Below are positions 20,352 through 29,135 of a stretch of 64,000 bases of DNA, piece after piece (the first letter of the stretch is position 1; each line of letters begins with the position of its first letter). Made by a program: the position numbers and the translations under genes. The DNA comes from Rubripirellula reticaptiva (GTDB lineage Bacteria > Planctomycetota > Planctomycetia > Pirellulales > Pirellulaceae): contig NZ_SJPX01000001.1 in assembly GCF_007860175.1 (NCBI RefSeq), positions 496,001 to 560,000 of the forward strand, in the 5' to 3' direction. Below the pieces are notes generated by a model. That model was not told where the DNA came from, made no database searches, and saw only the letters and a list, made by a program, of their open reading frames with translations.

Positions 20352-21362
20352 TCAAATGACCGCACCACTGCAACTGCTGCCCGCACCTGCGGTGCAACCG
20401 TAACAGTGATCCGCAACGGCGATTTTTTCGCTCGCAAACGTTTCGAACGAATCGATATCCCAAACGGTGGTTCGCGACTTGCCACCGACGGGTATCTCGA
20501 GCATCTGGTTGAAGTCACAGTCGTAAACTTCACCTTGCCATCCGATCGAGATCAGCGAACGACACATCACATGATCCGCAGTCACCGGATTGAAGTTGTC
20601 AGCCAACAAACGCATGTAGTCATCTAATTTGCCGCGTTTATTTAAGTACGTCGCATAGCGTTTGATGGGAATGTTGGTGATGCACAACAAACTATCAAAA
20701 CAAATCCCGTAACGAGATTTCAATTCACGTTTATAGTCGACTTCAAGCTTTGATTGATCGGGTGGCAAAGAAGGCCCGGTGGGGTTGAAAACCAAGTCGA
20801 GCTTCCGGCGAGAGTCTCCACTGCCGTAACCTCGCCGATTCAATTCCCGAAGCCCGTCAATGCTGCGAGCAAAAACGCCGTCGCCACGCTGGCCGTCGAC
20901 GTTGTCTTCCAAGTAACACGGCAACGACGCGACGACATCGACATCGTATTCCGCCAGAAAATCGGCCACCCAGTCGAATCCAGGCTCGGACAAAATCGTC
21001 AAGTTGCAGCGATCAATCACTCGCAAGCCTCGGCGACGAAATGACTTCACCATGTCACGAAAGCTGGCGTTCATCTCAGGCGCACCACCGGTCAAATCGA
21101 CCGTCCGAATCGACTCACAACTCTCGGCAAGTTCTACGATCCGAGCAGCCGTCTTCGCATCCATATTCTCGCGTTTCTTCGTCGGGCCAGCCTCGACATG
21201 ACAGTGCGTGCAGGTTTGGTTGCACAGTTTGCCGAGGTTGATCTGCAACTCCGAAATCGTCTTCCGCACCAGCGACCGGTTCTCGCGGTGCACTCGGTCG
21301 GCAAACGGCTCCACAATGCCGGTCGGCAATCCAGCATCGATAATCGGTAACAGCGAAGACAT
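20352..21362 (-). CDS. arsS: Arsenosugar biosynthesis radical SAM protein ArsS
   Basis: 336 residues from the ATG at 21362, which has AAAGG seven bases upstream (a TTG at 21380 is rejected). The radical SAM cluster motif is C47-C51-C54 ('CNQTCTHC'). Family blocks include 'FNPTGPSLPPDQSKLE', 'LLCITNIPIKRY' and the cysteine-rich C-terminus 'CYGCTAGAGSSCSGAVI'. Many relatives are selenoproteins at that tail. Here the position is cysteine and the gene ends normally at TGA, followed by only five codons to TAA. In cyanobacteria ArsS transfers a 5'-deoxyadenosyl group to dimethylarsinous acid. It sits 44 bases upstream of arsM on the same strand. Confidence 0.88.
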   Translation of the reverse strand: MSSLLPIIDAGLPTGIVEPFADRVHRENRSLVRKTISELQINLGKLCNQTCTHCHVEAGPTKKRENMDAKTAARIVELAESCESIRTVDLTGGAPEMNASFRDMVKSFRRRGLRVIDRCNLTILSEPGFDWVADFLAEYDVDVVASLPCYLEDNVDGQRGDGVFARSIDGLRELNRRGYGSGDSRRKLDLVFNPTGPSLPPDQSKLEVDYKRELKSRYGICFDSLLCITNIPIKRYATYLNKRGKLDDYMRLLADNFNPVTADHVMCRSLISIGWQGEVYDCDFNQMLEIPVGGKSRTTVWDIDSFETFASEKIAVADHCYGCTAGAGSSCSGAVI

Positions 21363-21441
21363 TTGACCTTTGTGATTCAAAGAGTTTGAGGCATTCGAGT
21401 CTCTATCGTATCATCGATGACCAAATGCCGGACCTATCCGC

Positions 21442-22299
21442 TCATTTCATTTCGGTCGTGATAGCGATGACAGCAAACAACCTCGGACCAAGCCGCCAAC
21501 GCCAGGGACCGTGAATCGCTGTCGACGCGGCCCGATCATTCTCGGGTGGCGAAAGCTTGTGCATCAGCACCGCAGGATTCAGCCCGGTAAAGAAGTTCTG
21601 AGACTCAACCGCCGCACGCACAAGCTTTGGCAACTTAAAACGACTCACGCGATCTAACTGGGGAAGCGTGTCGGAAGAAACCATGTCCGTGATCAAAATC
21701 GCCGTCCCGCCCGGCTTGGTCAATCGCGACAACAGATTCAAGTGACCATCACGAACGGCCAGCATGGCATCGGCCAATTGCGGATGATCCGGTGGCAGTC
21801 CGCAGATGACGGTGTCAAGCAGCTGGCTGATCAAACAGGTTGATACCACAACGTCGCCCATCGGCACGCTACCGGGGTCAGGATTCCGAGCCTGCTGCAA
21901 CCACGTGTCCCACTTTGATTTTGATGCGTTTTCATCACAGGCCGGCAACCGACCTAGAACACCCGACAGATCAACGGGCGAGGCCGTATCAACCACGGCC
22001 GAAACATCTGCAGGCAAACGCGATCGACAGTACTCGATCGCTTCGACATCCAGATCCACTAACGTCGTTGAACGATAGCGACTGATCAACGACGGCAAAT
22101 CAAGGTCATTGCCATTGCCCACCCCCAGAACGACCAGGCTCTCATCGTCCGACTTCGCATTGGCGTCTCGCCGCCGACCGACCGCTTGGATCAGCCCGGT
22201 CACGCTTGCCCGGTGATCGGCAAAAGAATCCCAATCATTGCGAGACTGCCGGTTTCGATCGAAATGAACCGTAGCGGCCGAGCTGTTCATTGAATCCAT
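21442..22299 (-). CDS. SAM methyltransferase-like protein next to arsS
   Basis: 285 residues, first gene of the minus-strand arsS-arsM run (79 bases before arsS). 'LVVLGVGNGNDLDLPSLI' (about 54-71) and 'TTLVDLDVEAIEYCRSRLP' match motif I and the acidic-loop region of a class I methyltransferase fold. 'KPGGTAILITDMVSSDTLP' matches the later strand. I do not recognise a specific family. A role in the arsenic pathway is plausible from position only, for example a further methylation of an arsenosugar intermediate, or it may be an unrelated small-molecule methyltransferase. Confidence 0.6.
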   Translation of the reverse strand: MDSMNSSAATVHFDRNRQSRNDWDSFADHRASVTGLIQAVGRRRDANAKSDDESLVVLGVGNGNDLDLPSLISRYRSTTLVDLDVEAIEYCRSRLPADVSAVVDTASPVDLSGVLGRLPACDENASKSKWDTWLQQARNPDPGSVPMGDVVVSTCLISQLLDTVICGLPPDHPQLADAMLAVRDGHLNLLSRLTKPGGTAILITDMVSSDTLPQLDRVSRFKLPKLVRAAVESQNFFTGLNPAVLMHKLSPPENDRAASTAIHGPWRWRLGPRLFAVIAITTEMK

Positions 22300-22387
22300 T
22301 CCAATCCGCCGGCGGGTGATGAAAAGAGGCTAGGCAAAAAGATCAGTGCAGTCGAAGTAGAACGATACGACCACACCAGCAAGAACA

Positions 22388-23533
22388 CTAGAAGTCCTCG
22401 CTCCCTAGCCGATGATCCCGCTTCGGCATTTCGCTATGTTGGCCATCGGGTGTCAACAACGATTGATACACACGGTAATCGATGCTGTCTTGAATGAAAC
22501 GTGTAGCGCCGTCAGCAAACGCAGCGTTGACTCCGTCGACATGAAACGACGACGGACGAGCCAAGTCTGACAGACGGGGTTCACCTTGAAAAGCTCCGTT
22601 GATCCGGTGAATGCTTTGCACTGGCATCGCAGTGCTTACCGCGGAAATCATGGCGTTGTCACGTACTTCGGAATCCTCCCCCTGCGAATCCTCATAGTGC
22701 CACACCATGCCATGAATGTATCGGGATGATTCCGGATAGAGAAACGGTTGCTCGACAGCAACGAGCGCCTCTACAATCGCATCGGCACTGATTCGATGCC
22801 AGGGCAGCGCATCGGTGCTTTCGGAAAACAACATCGTCAGCCCTTGCCCGTCACGAAAGTCATCCAGCCGTACACGCGGTCCGATCGCCACCGGTTGTCC
22901 CGTTTCATCGACGGCTTGAGCCTTGTTATTGAAGACTCCGTTTGCCACGGACATGGAGCGAGCAAAATCGACATTCACGGACTCACCATCGTCACGAACA
23001 ATCGTCCATTCGTTTTCGTGACGGGGTCCGCGATGACACATTCCGTTGTTGGCGATATAGCTATTGCGGCCACCCAACCAATCGCCATCAAAGTCATCTT
23101 TGTCGCACTGGAAAATCGCCAAGTCAGGCGCCGCTTGAAGCAGGTACCCGTCGGGCGTTGTACCTTCAATTTGTTGACCAACCGCAACAACGGCGTAGCG
23201 ATCTTCTGTCCACCTTTCAAATGTCGGCTGCTCATCCAGCCATGGCAACAACGACACGCCCCAGGCACCAACTTTTCGGTGACTACGAAATTCCTCGTTT
23301 GACTTTGTAGCGTCGAATTTCCCAAAGTCGTTCAGGTATCCAGGAAACTGATCATGCACGCTGGAAACCTGAATGGATGCCAGCGCGAGATTCTTTAGAT
23401 TGGTCGCACACTGAGCGCGTCGTCCTCCATGACGAACATGAGCCACAGACGGAATCAGCAATCCCATCACGATTACGATGCATGTGATCACCACAAAGCA
23501 CTCCACTTTAGTGATGCCGTTACGCGTTTGCAT
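22388..23533 (-). CDS. DUF1559 prepilin-like protein with divergent N-terminus
   Basis: 381 residues. The N-terminus 'GITKVECFVVITCIVIVMG' has the layout of a type IV prepilin signal (Gly cleavage site, Glu at +5, hydrophobic helix) but departs from the usual FTLVELLVVI. The C-terminal H-x9-DG signature of DUF1559 is present in 'FHVDGVNAAFADGATRF'. Such proteins are strongly expanded in planctomycetes. They are thought to be exported pseudopilin-like proteins of unknown function. The gene follows a large membrane protein gene on the same strand with 43 bases between, probably one transcript. Confidence 0.8.
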   Translation of the reverse strand: MQTRNGITKVECFVVITCIVIVMGLLIPSVAHVRHGGRRAQCATNLKNLALASIQVSSVHDQFPGYLNDFGKFDATKSNEEFRSHRKVGAWGVSLLPWLDEQPTFERWTEDRYAVVAVGQQIEGTTPDGYLLQAAPDLAIFQCDKDDFDGDWLGGRNSYIANNGMCHRGPRHENEWTIVRDDGESVNVDFARSMSVANGVFNNKAQAVDETGQPVAIGPRVRLDDFRDGQGLTMLFSESTDALPWHRISADAIVEALVAVEQPFLYPESSRYIHGMVWHYEDSQGEDSEVRDNAMISAVSTAMPVQSIHRINGAFQGEPRLSDLARPSSFHVDGVNAAFADGATRFIQDSIDYRVYQSLLTPDGQHSEMPKRDHRLGSEDF

Positions 23534-23576
23534 TTCTTAACCTTGGTGTCTGTGCTTCAATCCTGAACGAGCCAGT

Positions 23577-25550
23577 CTATCTAGCCACGTCATCGGCAAG
23601 CGACATTGCTCGCTCCAGCGGCGAGTAGTACGCGTCGACAGATTCAATGTAACGTTCGTAGCTTGCCGTTTTGGGCCGCACACTTGCAACGATTGCCGGT
23701 TCGACCCAGATCCAAACGCACAACGGAGCGACTGCAAACGCAAGCGATGTCGCGGAAAGGTGCCCAATTTCTCGCATCCAGTCTCTTCGCCAAATCATCC
23801 ATGTGATCCAGCCGATGCCGAAAATCGCGATGCTTGCGACAGGTCCGTGATGAGCCAACCATTCTGCGTTTGCTCGACTAATCCACTTCGAACCAAACAA
23901 CCAAGTCTCGCTATCCGGTGCGACTTGTGATTCGATGATCGCGACAAATTGGTCGGCTGTTGCGCTCGCCTTGATCGGCAATCCCAGCGATTCCCACCCG
24001 ATTTGCCATTGAAACGCGAGCTGAAATGCAACCGCGACGACCGCACTTGCGATCAACAAGCTACGGATACTAAACCGAAGTCGTAACCGCGAACGCATCG
24101 CCATGCCGGCAACCATGCCGATGCCCCAAGCAAAGACGAGTGCAGTTAGCATCCAATCTTGAATCGCGCCGCTAATCTGTCGGGCGGGAACGACGCCAAG
24201 AAAAACAAAACTGACACCGATTGCGATTAGAAACATCAGTCCCAACGGAAGCGACAAGGCAAGATGCGAGGCCTGCCGTCCCATTGCAAACCAAAGCACG
24301 AGCGTGATCACTACCATCAACATCCACGGTCCTATCAAGGCGATCGATATCGCACTGACGGCCTCCGCAGCCGGATTGGATTGAACCTGGATCGCAGACG
24401 CGAACGCCACCGAAGCCGCAGTTAAGTCATTTTCCCATACGATGGCATCGGTGAGTCCTCTTTTGGTGAACTCGCTGACTTCACCTGCTTCCTTCTCCAG
24501 CCGTTCACGTTCCCGCCACGCCCAAACTCGCAGCTTGGCAACGTTTGTGTCGTAGCGAATCTCAGCACCGGACCGAGCGACTGCGACATCCGCAATTTGA
24601 GTTGCCAAGGCGACCAGTTCGGTCGGTGAAAGCGAACCTGACGGAGACGATTTCACTTCGGACATCCGCAGCAAACCACGGATCAACTGACAAACGTCCA
24701 TCACCAATTCTTGCGAGACGAACCGAGACCGCAACGACTCGGTGGTTGTTGCGACCGGATGCCCAGCCAACTGATGCAAACGAACCAGTCCGTTGATCGC
24801 GGGTTCGCCGAGAATCAATTCCTGAGCCGCTGTGATCTGCCCGGCAAGCTTGATCGCTCTTTGCCAATTGGCCGCATCGGTGACGACGAATTCAAGTTCT
24901 TCGTCAAAGTCAATAGCTTGCTCTGCCATGTGTCGTGCTTCGATAATGTTATAGAGCGAGTTCCCGGCATCAACATCGCGTGCCTTGGCCAGGACTTCCT
25001 GCCAATCCTTTTCGCGCGGTGTGTCTTCATCGTTCGACATCATGGGCGGCCATAGCAGTCGTGCCCGAACACGCCACCAAATCCGATTGTCGGGATCGAG
25101 TTCGATCGCCCGGCGGATCAGTTCGGTCCCACGACCAGCCGCGTTGACATCGAAAGCTCCCCGCGAGTCTTTCATCCTCGCCATCACGTCGCCGCCATAA
25201 TTCCAGACGTTGAACTGGCCACTGCCTGCAATTTCGGTGGCGACATCGGATGCAAAAAGCAAACATGGCTGACTAAGCACCGTCGCGGCGGCGGCGTGGA
25301 GTCCTGCGTCATGCGGATGCTGAGCCAACACTTCGTCGATCGCGCGATTCCAATAGTCAAGTTGGCGATCGGGGAACAGCTGTGCTGGCGTTCGGCAATC
25401 GGCGACCTTCCCTATGGTGGCCGAACGAAGCCTGTGCAGCGACATCGCGAATTCTTCCGAGCCGGTTCGTGAGAGCCTGTGCATGCGGACCACTCCGACC
25501 ACGGCGACTAGAATCAGCCCGATTAGCGTCCACTGGGTTCGTCTTTGCAT
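23577..25550 (-). CDS. Polytopic membrane protein with periplasmic helical N-terminal region, unknown function
   Basis: 657 residues from the ATG at 25550. The frame stays open to 26021, but that extension would run through gcvT and is not credible. An N-terminal membrane anchor (about 8-24) is followed by ~370 soluble residues with TPR-like stretches ('GTELIRRAIELDPDNRIWWR'). Six or so membrane segments then lie between about 395 and 625. No enzyme motif was recognised. It is divergent from gcvT (146 bases between) and precedes the DUF1559 gene. Confidence 0.7.
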   Translation of the reverse strand: MQRRTQWTLIGLILVAVVGVVRMHRLSRTGSEEFAMSLHRLRSATIGKVADCRTPAQLFPDRQLDYWNRAIDEVLAQHPHDAGLHAAAATVLSQPCLLFASDVATEIAGSGQFNVWNYGGDVMARMKDSRGAFDVNAAGRGTELIRRAIELDPDNRIWWRVRARLLWPPMMSNDEDTPREKDWQEVLAKARDVDAGNSLYNIIEARHMAEQAIDFDEELEFVVTDAANWQRAIKLAGQITAAQELILGEPAINGLVRLHQLAGHPVATTTESLRSRFVSQELVMDVCQLIRGLLRMSEVKSSPSGSLSPTELVALATQIADVAVARSGAEIRYDTNVAKLRVWAWRERERLEKEAGEVSEFTKRGLTDAIVWENDLTAASVAFASAIQVQSNPAAEAVSAISIALIGPWMLMVVITLVLWFAMGRQASHLALSLPLGLMFLIAIGVSFVFLGVVPARQISGAIQDWMLTALVFAWGIGMVAGMAMRSRLRLRFSIRSLLIASAVVAVAFQLAFQWQIGWESLGLPIKASATADQFVAIIESQVAPDSETWLFGSKWISRANAEWLAHHGPVASIAIFGIGWITWMIWRRDWMREIGHLSATSLAFAVAPLCVWIWVEPAIVASVRPKTASYERYIESVDAYYSPLERAMSLADDVAR

Positions 25551-25627
25551 CCTGTGGTTGTAGCATTTTCGATTCCCTCGGATTGGGTACAAAATGGGTG
25601 GGGCTTTCGACACGTCCGGTGATCGAT

Positions 25628-25670
25628 AGAATCCGTTTCCTGGACGAGAACGCTCTCGCCGACGGATTTT
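25628..25670 (+). promoter_or_regulatory. Two-tier hairpin with T-run in the gcvT leader
   Basis: Outer stem AATCCGT (25630-25636) with ACGGATT (25662-25668), extendable by a G-U and an A-U pair. Inner stem CGAGA (25645-25649) with TCTCG (25654-25658). The outer arm ends in TTTT, 26 bases before the gcvT ATG. It looks like an attenuator or leader hairpin. The glycine-riboswitch consensus is not seen. Confidence 0.4.
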
Positions 25671-25696
25671 GCCTGTTACCCCAGTGTCCCGATCGC

Positions 25697-26821
25697 ATGA
25701 CCGACTCGCTCGCATCCACTCCTCTCGACGCCTGGCACCGTGCGGCTGGCGCCAAAATGGTGCCCTTTGCTGGGTACGAGATGCCGATTCAGTACTCGTC
25801 GATCGTGGCCGAACACCAGGCGTGCCGAACCGCTGCGGCGGTGTTCGATGTGTCGCATATGGGCCGGCTGAAATTCGAAGGCGACGGCAGCGAAAACCTG
25901 CTGGATCACTTGTTAACCCGCCGCGTGTCGGACATGCCGTTGGGCCGAGTTCGTTACGGATTGATTTGCGACGAAAACGGTGGCGTCCTCGATGACGTGC
26001 TTGTTTCGAACTTGGAAACACCGTCTCAAAAACGCTTTCATTTGCTGGTCGTCAATGCATCGAACCGGCAAAAGATCATCGACTGGATCACGCCTCGGAT
26101 GCCCGACTTTCCGACCGTCACGATGACGGACCGGACTGAGTTGACAGCGATGATTGCCGTCCAAGGTCCTAAGGCAATGGATGTTTGCAAGCGATTGTTC
26201 AAATCGGATCCCGCGAAGCTAAAATACTATCAAGCGGTCATTACCGACCAGATGGGCAAACCTGTCATCGTTAGCCGAACCGGGTACACCGGCGAAGACG
26301 GGTTCGAGTTGGTCGTCCGAGCCGAAGAAGCTAACCGCGTCTGGGAGAACCTGATGCTGATTGGCCGCGACGAAGGATTTTTGGCTGCCGGCTTGGGCGC
26401 CCGCGACACGCTGCGGATGGAAGCCGCGATGCCGCTGTACGGCCACGAACTCGATGAGACGATCGATCCGATCACCGCTGGATTGTCATTCGCATGCAAT
26501 TCAGACGGGCGCAGTTACATTGGTCGTGACGCGATTGCCAAAATCGCTGCCGACGGCCCAAGCCGCGTGCGCATCGGATTGCTGCCCGAAGGCAAACGCC
26601 CGGCACGCGAAGGACTAAGTGTGTTGACACCCGACGGACAAAGGATTGGTACGATCACTAGCGGCGGCCCTTCCCCGACACTCGGTCACCCGATCGCAAT
26701 GGCCTATGTCGATGCCGCGCACGCCAAATTGGACCGATACCAAATTGATATTCGCGGCAAGATGGTCAATGCCGTTCCGACCGCTTTGCCGTTTTACAAA
26801 CGTCCGACGAACAAAGTTTAA
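25697..26821 (+). CDS. gcvT: Glycine cleavage system T protein (aminomethyltransferase)
   Basis: Transfers the aminomethyl methylene from lipoyl-GcvH to tetrahydrofolate, releasing ammonia. 374 residues from the ATG at 25697, typical GcvT length. The frame is open from 25382, but the upstream part is not family-like. Recognisable blocks: 'LDAWHRAAGAKMVPFAGYEM', 'AAVFDVSHMGRL', 'SRTGYTGEDGFELVV', 'GARDTLRMEAAMPLYGHEL'. It starts the forward run gcvT-gcvH-lplA (63 bases to gcvH). No gcvP gene is adjacent. Confidence 0.95.
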   Translation: MTDSLASTPLDAWHRAAGAKMVPFAGYEMPIQYSSIVAEHQACRTAAAVFDVSHMGRLKFEGDGSENLLDHLLTRRVSDMPLGRVRYGLICDENGGVLDDVLVSNLETPSQKRFHLLVVNASNRQKIIDWITPRMPDFPTVTMTDRTELTAMIAVQGPKAMDVCKRLFKSDPAKLKYYQAVITDQMGKPVIVSRTGYTGEDGFELVVRAEEANRVWENLMLIGRDEGFLAAGLGARDTLRMEAAMPLYGHELDETIDPITAGLSFACNSDGRSYIGRDAIAKIAADGPSRVRIGLLPEGKRPAREGLSVLTPDGQRIGTITSGGPSPTLGHPIAMAYVDAAHAKLDRYQIDIRGKMVNAVPTALPFYKRPTNKV

Positions 26822-26884
26822 TTTCCACAGCTTCGCGATCGCGAAGCTTGCCCTCTCTGATCCACCAACCCGAAACGATTCATC

Positions 26885-27286
26885 ATGTCGCGCGACCCGT
26901 CGAAATTGTTGTACGCTGAAACTCACGAGTGGGTTGACCTGACCACGGATGCTGATCAATCAATCGCCACGATTGGCATCTCAGCATTTGCGATCGAGCA
27001 ACTCAATGACTTGGTCTACATGGACCTGCCGGAAGTTGGCAAAGTGCTGACGGCGGGCGAAGAGTTTGGCGAAGTCGAATCCGTCAAAGCGGTCAGCCCG
27101 TTGTACAGCCCGATCAGTGGCGAGGTGGTGGAAGTCCACTCGGAACTGCCCGACCAGTTAGAAGAACTAAACAACGATCCGCTGAACTTTGGTTGGATTA
27201 TCAAGGTGAAGTTTGATGGCGACGCCGGTCGCGACAAACTGATGGATCACGCCACGTATGAAAAACAGTGCGGCGAAGCAGGCTGA
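26885..27286 (+). CDS. gcvH: Glycine cleavage system H protein
   Basis: Lipoyl carrier protein of the glycine cleavage complex, 133 residues. The lipoylated lysine is K68 in 'GEVESVKAVSPLYSPISG'. 'YAETHEWVDL' near the start and 'NDDPLNFGWIIKVKF'-like sequence near the end are standard GcvH. It shuttles the aminomethyl group between GcvP and GcvT. It is followed by a lipoate ligase gene that overlaps its 3' end, which fits coupled production of the carrier and the enzyme that lipoylates it. Confidence 0.96.
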   Translation: MSRDPSKLLYAETHEWVDLTTDADQSIATIGISAFAIEQLNDLVYMDLPEVGKVLTAGEEFGEVESVKAVSPLYSPISGEVVEVHSELPDQLEELNNDPLNFGWIIKVKFDGDAGRDKLMDHATYEKQCGEAG

Positions 27287-28139
27287 TTTCGTGGACGAAC
27301 CGTTGCCCCTTCACACAGGTCGAGCAAACCTAGGCCCATCGAACGCGAGCCAATCGGGACGTACTGGCCGAGTGATTCCGCTTGCCGGTCATGGCGGCGC
27401 CGAAAACATGGCGATCGATCAAGCGATGCTGGAATCCGTCGATGCGGGCGGACCGCCGACGCTTCGGCTGTACCTCTGGAACGAGCCAACGTTGTCACTT
27501 GGTTATTTTCAAAACTACGACGAGCGCAAGCAGCATGTCGAAAGCCGCGGCGTCGCCTGCGTTCGCCGTTCGTCCGGTGGCGGCGCGATCCTGCACGACC
27601 AGGAACTGACCTACAGTATCGCGTGGCCAACCACTGGCCTGCAAACCGGCGCCAACCGCCCACTCTACCGCAACAGTCACGACGCTTTGGTCGCTGCGAT
27701 TTCGGATTTTGGCGTCTCTGCATCGCCCTTCTCGGCAACCGTACTCAACAAAGTTTCTGCCTGCGACAATTCGTCATACCCCGCCGCCACCTCGCGGTCT
27801 GATCCATTTCTTTGCTTCCAAAGACGGACTGACGACGACTTGATTGTTAGCGGCTACAAGATCCTGGGCAGCGCTCAACGGAAAGGCAAACGGGCCGTTC
27901 TGCAACATGGCAGCTTGCTAATCCGTGCAAGTCGATTCGCACCTCAATTGCCGGGAATTTGGGATCTTGGTGCGACCGCAGCGTCTGCGGAGGGCCTAGC
28001 CGAGGCACTGGTCGAACATCTTGCTAATCAGCTTGAAATTGACTGGACTGACGGTCAATGGACGACCGCCGAACGTGACCGTGCAGCCGAAATTTCGGAA
28101 AACCGTTTTGCGACCGAGTCCTGGCTCCACCGCCGGTAA
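27258..28139 (+). CDS. lplA: Lipoate-protein ligase / octanoyltransferase family protein
   Basis: 293 residues of the biotin/lipoyl attachment fold. 'VRRSSGGGAILHDQELTYS' is the substrate-binding RRxxGGGA(V/I)xHD motif, and 'SGYKILGSAQRK' has the conserved lysine. The ATG at 27258 overlaps gcvH by 29 bases. A GTG at 27291, just after the gcvH stop, is an alternative. It lipoylates or octanoylates carrier proteins, with GcvH as the obvious target. Sequence alone does not separate LplA (free lipoate, ATP) from LipM-type octanoyltransferase, so the symbol is provisional. Confidence 0.82.
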   Translation: MKNSAAKQADFVDEPLPLHTGRANLGPSNASQSGRTGRVIPLAGHGGAENMAIDQAMLESVDAGGPPTLRLYLWNEPTLSLGYFQNYDERKQHVESRGVACVRRSSGGGAILHDQELTYSIAWPTTGLQTGANRPLYRNSHDALVAAISDFGVSASPFSATVLNKVSACDNSSYPAATSRSDPFLCFQRRTDDDLIVSGYKILGSAQRKGKRAVLQHGSLLIRASRFAPQLPGIWDLGATAASAEGLAEALVEHLANQLEIDWTDGQWTTAERDRAAEISENRFATESWLHRR

Positions 28140-28389
28140 GCTGACCGGACCTAGCCCCAGTGGGTGGAAAGATCGTGCAAAATCGATTTACGGTTGTCCT
28201 GTATTGCGTTAAATATCGCGGATCGGCATATTCGCCAAAGCGAAAGCGTTTAGAATGATGCTGTTCGTTGAGTTTTGAGAGTGCAAGGCCGTGAACGACT
28301 CTGCTGACGCACTCTCCCATTTCTTGAAATCGGCAATCGCAGGCCGATCGTGACGGAAACGTCTATACCGATGCATGAGAGGTTGATCG

Positions 28390-29097
28390 ATGCAAGTGAA
28401 GCTGAAGGTCCTTACCGGGAGTCACGAGGGCAAGGAAATCGCCGTCTCGAGCGAGAAGTTCCTGGTCGGACGCAGTGAAGTTTGCCAGCTTCGTCCCAAG
28501 AGCGAATCCGTCAGCCGAAAACACTGCATCATTGTCCTGAAAGACAATCGTGTGCTGGTTCAGGATTTGAAAAGCCGCAACGGGACGTTCGTCAACGACA
28601 AACGTTTGCCGGTCGACAAAGCAAAAGTACTGAAGGGTGGCGACGAGCTTCGGATTGGCAAACTGCTGTTCGAAGTGGTGATTGAGCATGGACTGCAAGC
28701 GGTCAAGAAGCCCGAAGTTTCTGGTGTCGGCGACGCGGCGGCACGCACCGTCGAAGCGGGTTCACACGACAGCCGTTTCGAGGCGGTCGATGTCAACGAC
28801 TGGTTAGACGAAGCGGACCAAATCGACCGCGTGCGCAAACTTTCGGACCCCGAGACTCGCCAGTTCCGTTTGGACACGGGTTCATCGGATACCGGTGGCG
28901 ACAGCAAAAACGATAGCGACACCGATAACTCGGATCTGTCAGTCAGTGAGTCCACGGCATCCGAGAAGCCAAAGCGTCCCGACAAGAAGGACAAGAAGGC
29001 GCCAGGGAAATTGCCTGCTGACATGAAGAAGGCGATGACCGAAAATTCACGCGACGCCGCCGACAATGCGCTAAAGCGGTTTTTCAGCGGACGATAG
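28390..29097 (+). CDS. FHA-domain protein
   Basis: 235 residues. The N-terminal ~100 form a forkhead-associated phosphothreonine-binding domain with all hallmarks: GRS at 27-29, SRKH at 42-45 and NGT at 64-66. The remaining residues are charged and low-complexity, ending in a lysine-rich stretch ('KPKRPDKKDKKAPGK'). No signal or membrane segment is seen, so it is cytoplasmic. Likely partner: a Ser/Thr kinase or its substrate. The nearest kinase in the window is 20 kb away. An ECF sigma factor gene begins 38 bases downstream. Confidence 0.9.
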   Translation: MQVKLKVLTGSHEGKEIAVSSEKFLVGRSEVCQLRPKSESVSRKHCIIVLKDNRVLVQDLKSRNGTFVNDKRLPVDKAKVLKGGDELRIGKLLFEVVIEHGLQAVKKPEVSGVGDAAARTVEAGSHDSRFEAVDVNDWLDEADQIDRVRKLSDPETRQFRLDTGSSDTGGDSKNDSDTDNSDLSVSESTASEKPKRPDKKDKKAPGKLPADMKKAMTENSRDAADNALKRFFSGR

Positions 29098-29135
29098 TCG
29101 CTTAACTATTCACGCCATCGACATCAGGTTCGCCC

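Noticed and set aside
20337-20354. Selenocysteine readthrough of the arsS TGA
   Set aside because: The cysteine-rich tail is already complete upstream and only five codons follow before TAA.
25551-25696. Glycine riboswitch upstream of gcvT
   Set aside because: The conserved aptamer sequences are not present; only a nested hairpin is visible.
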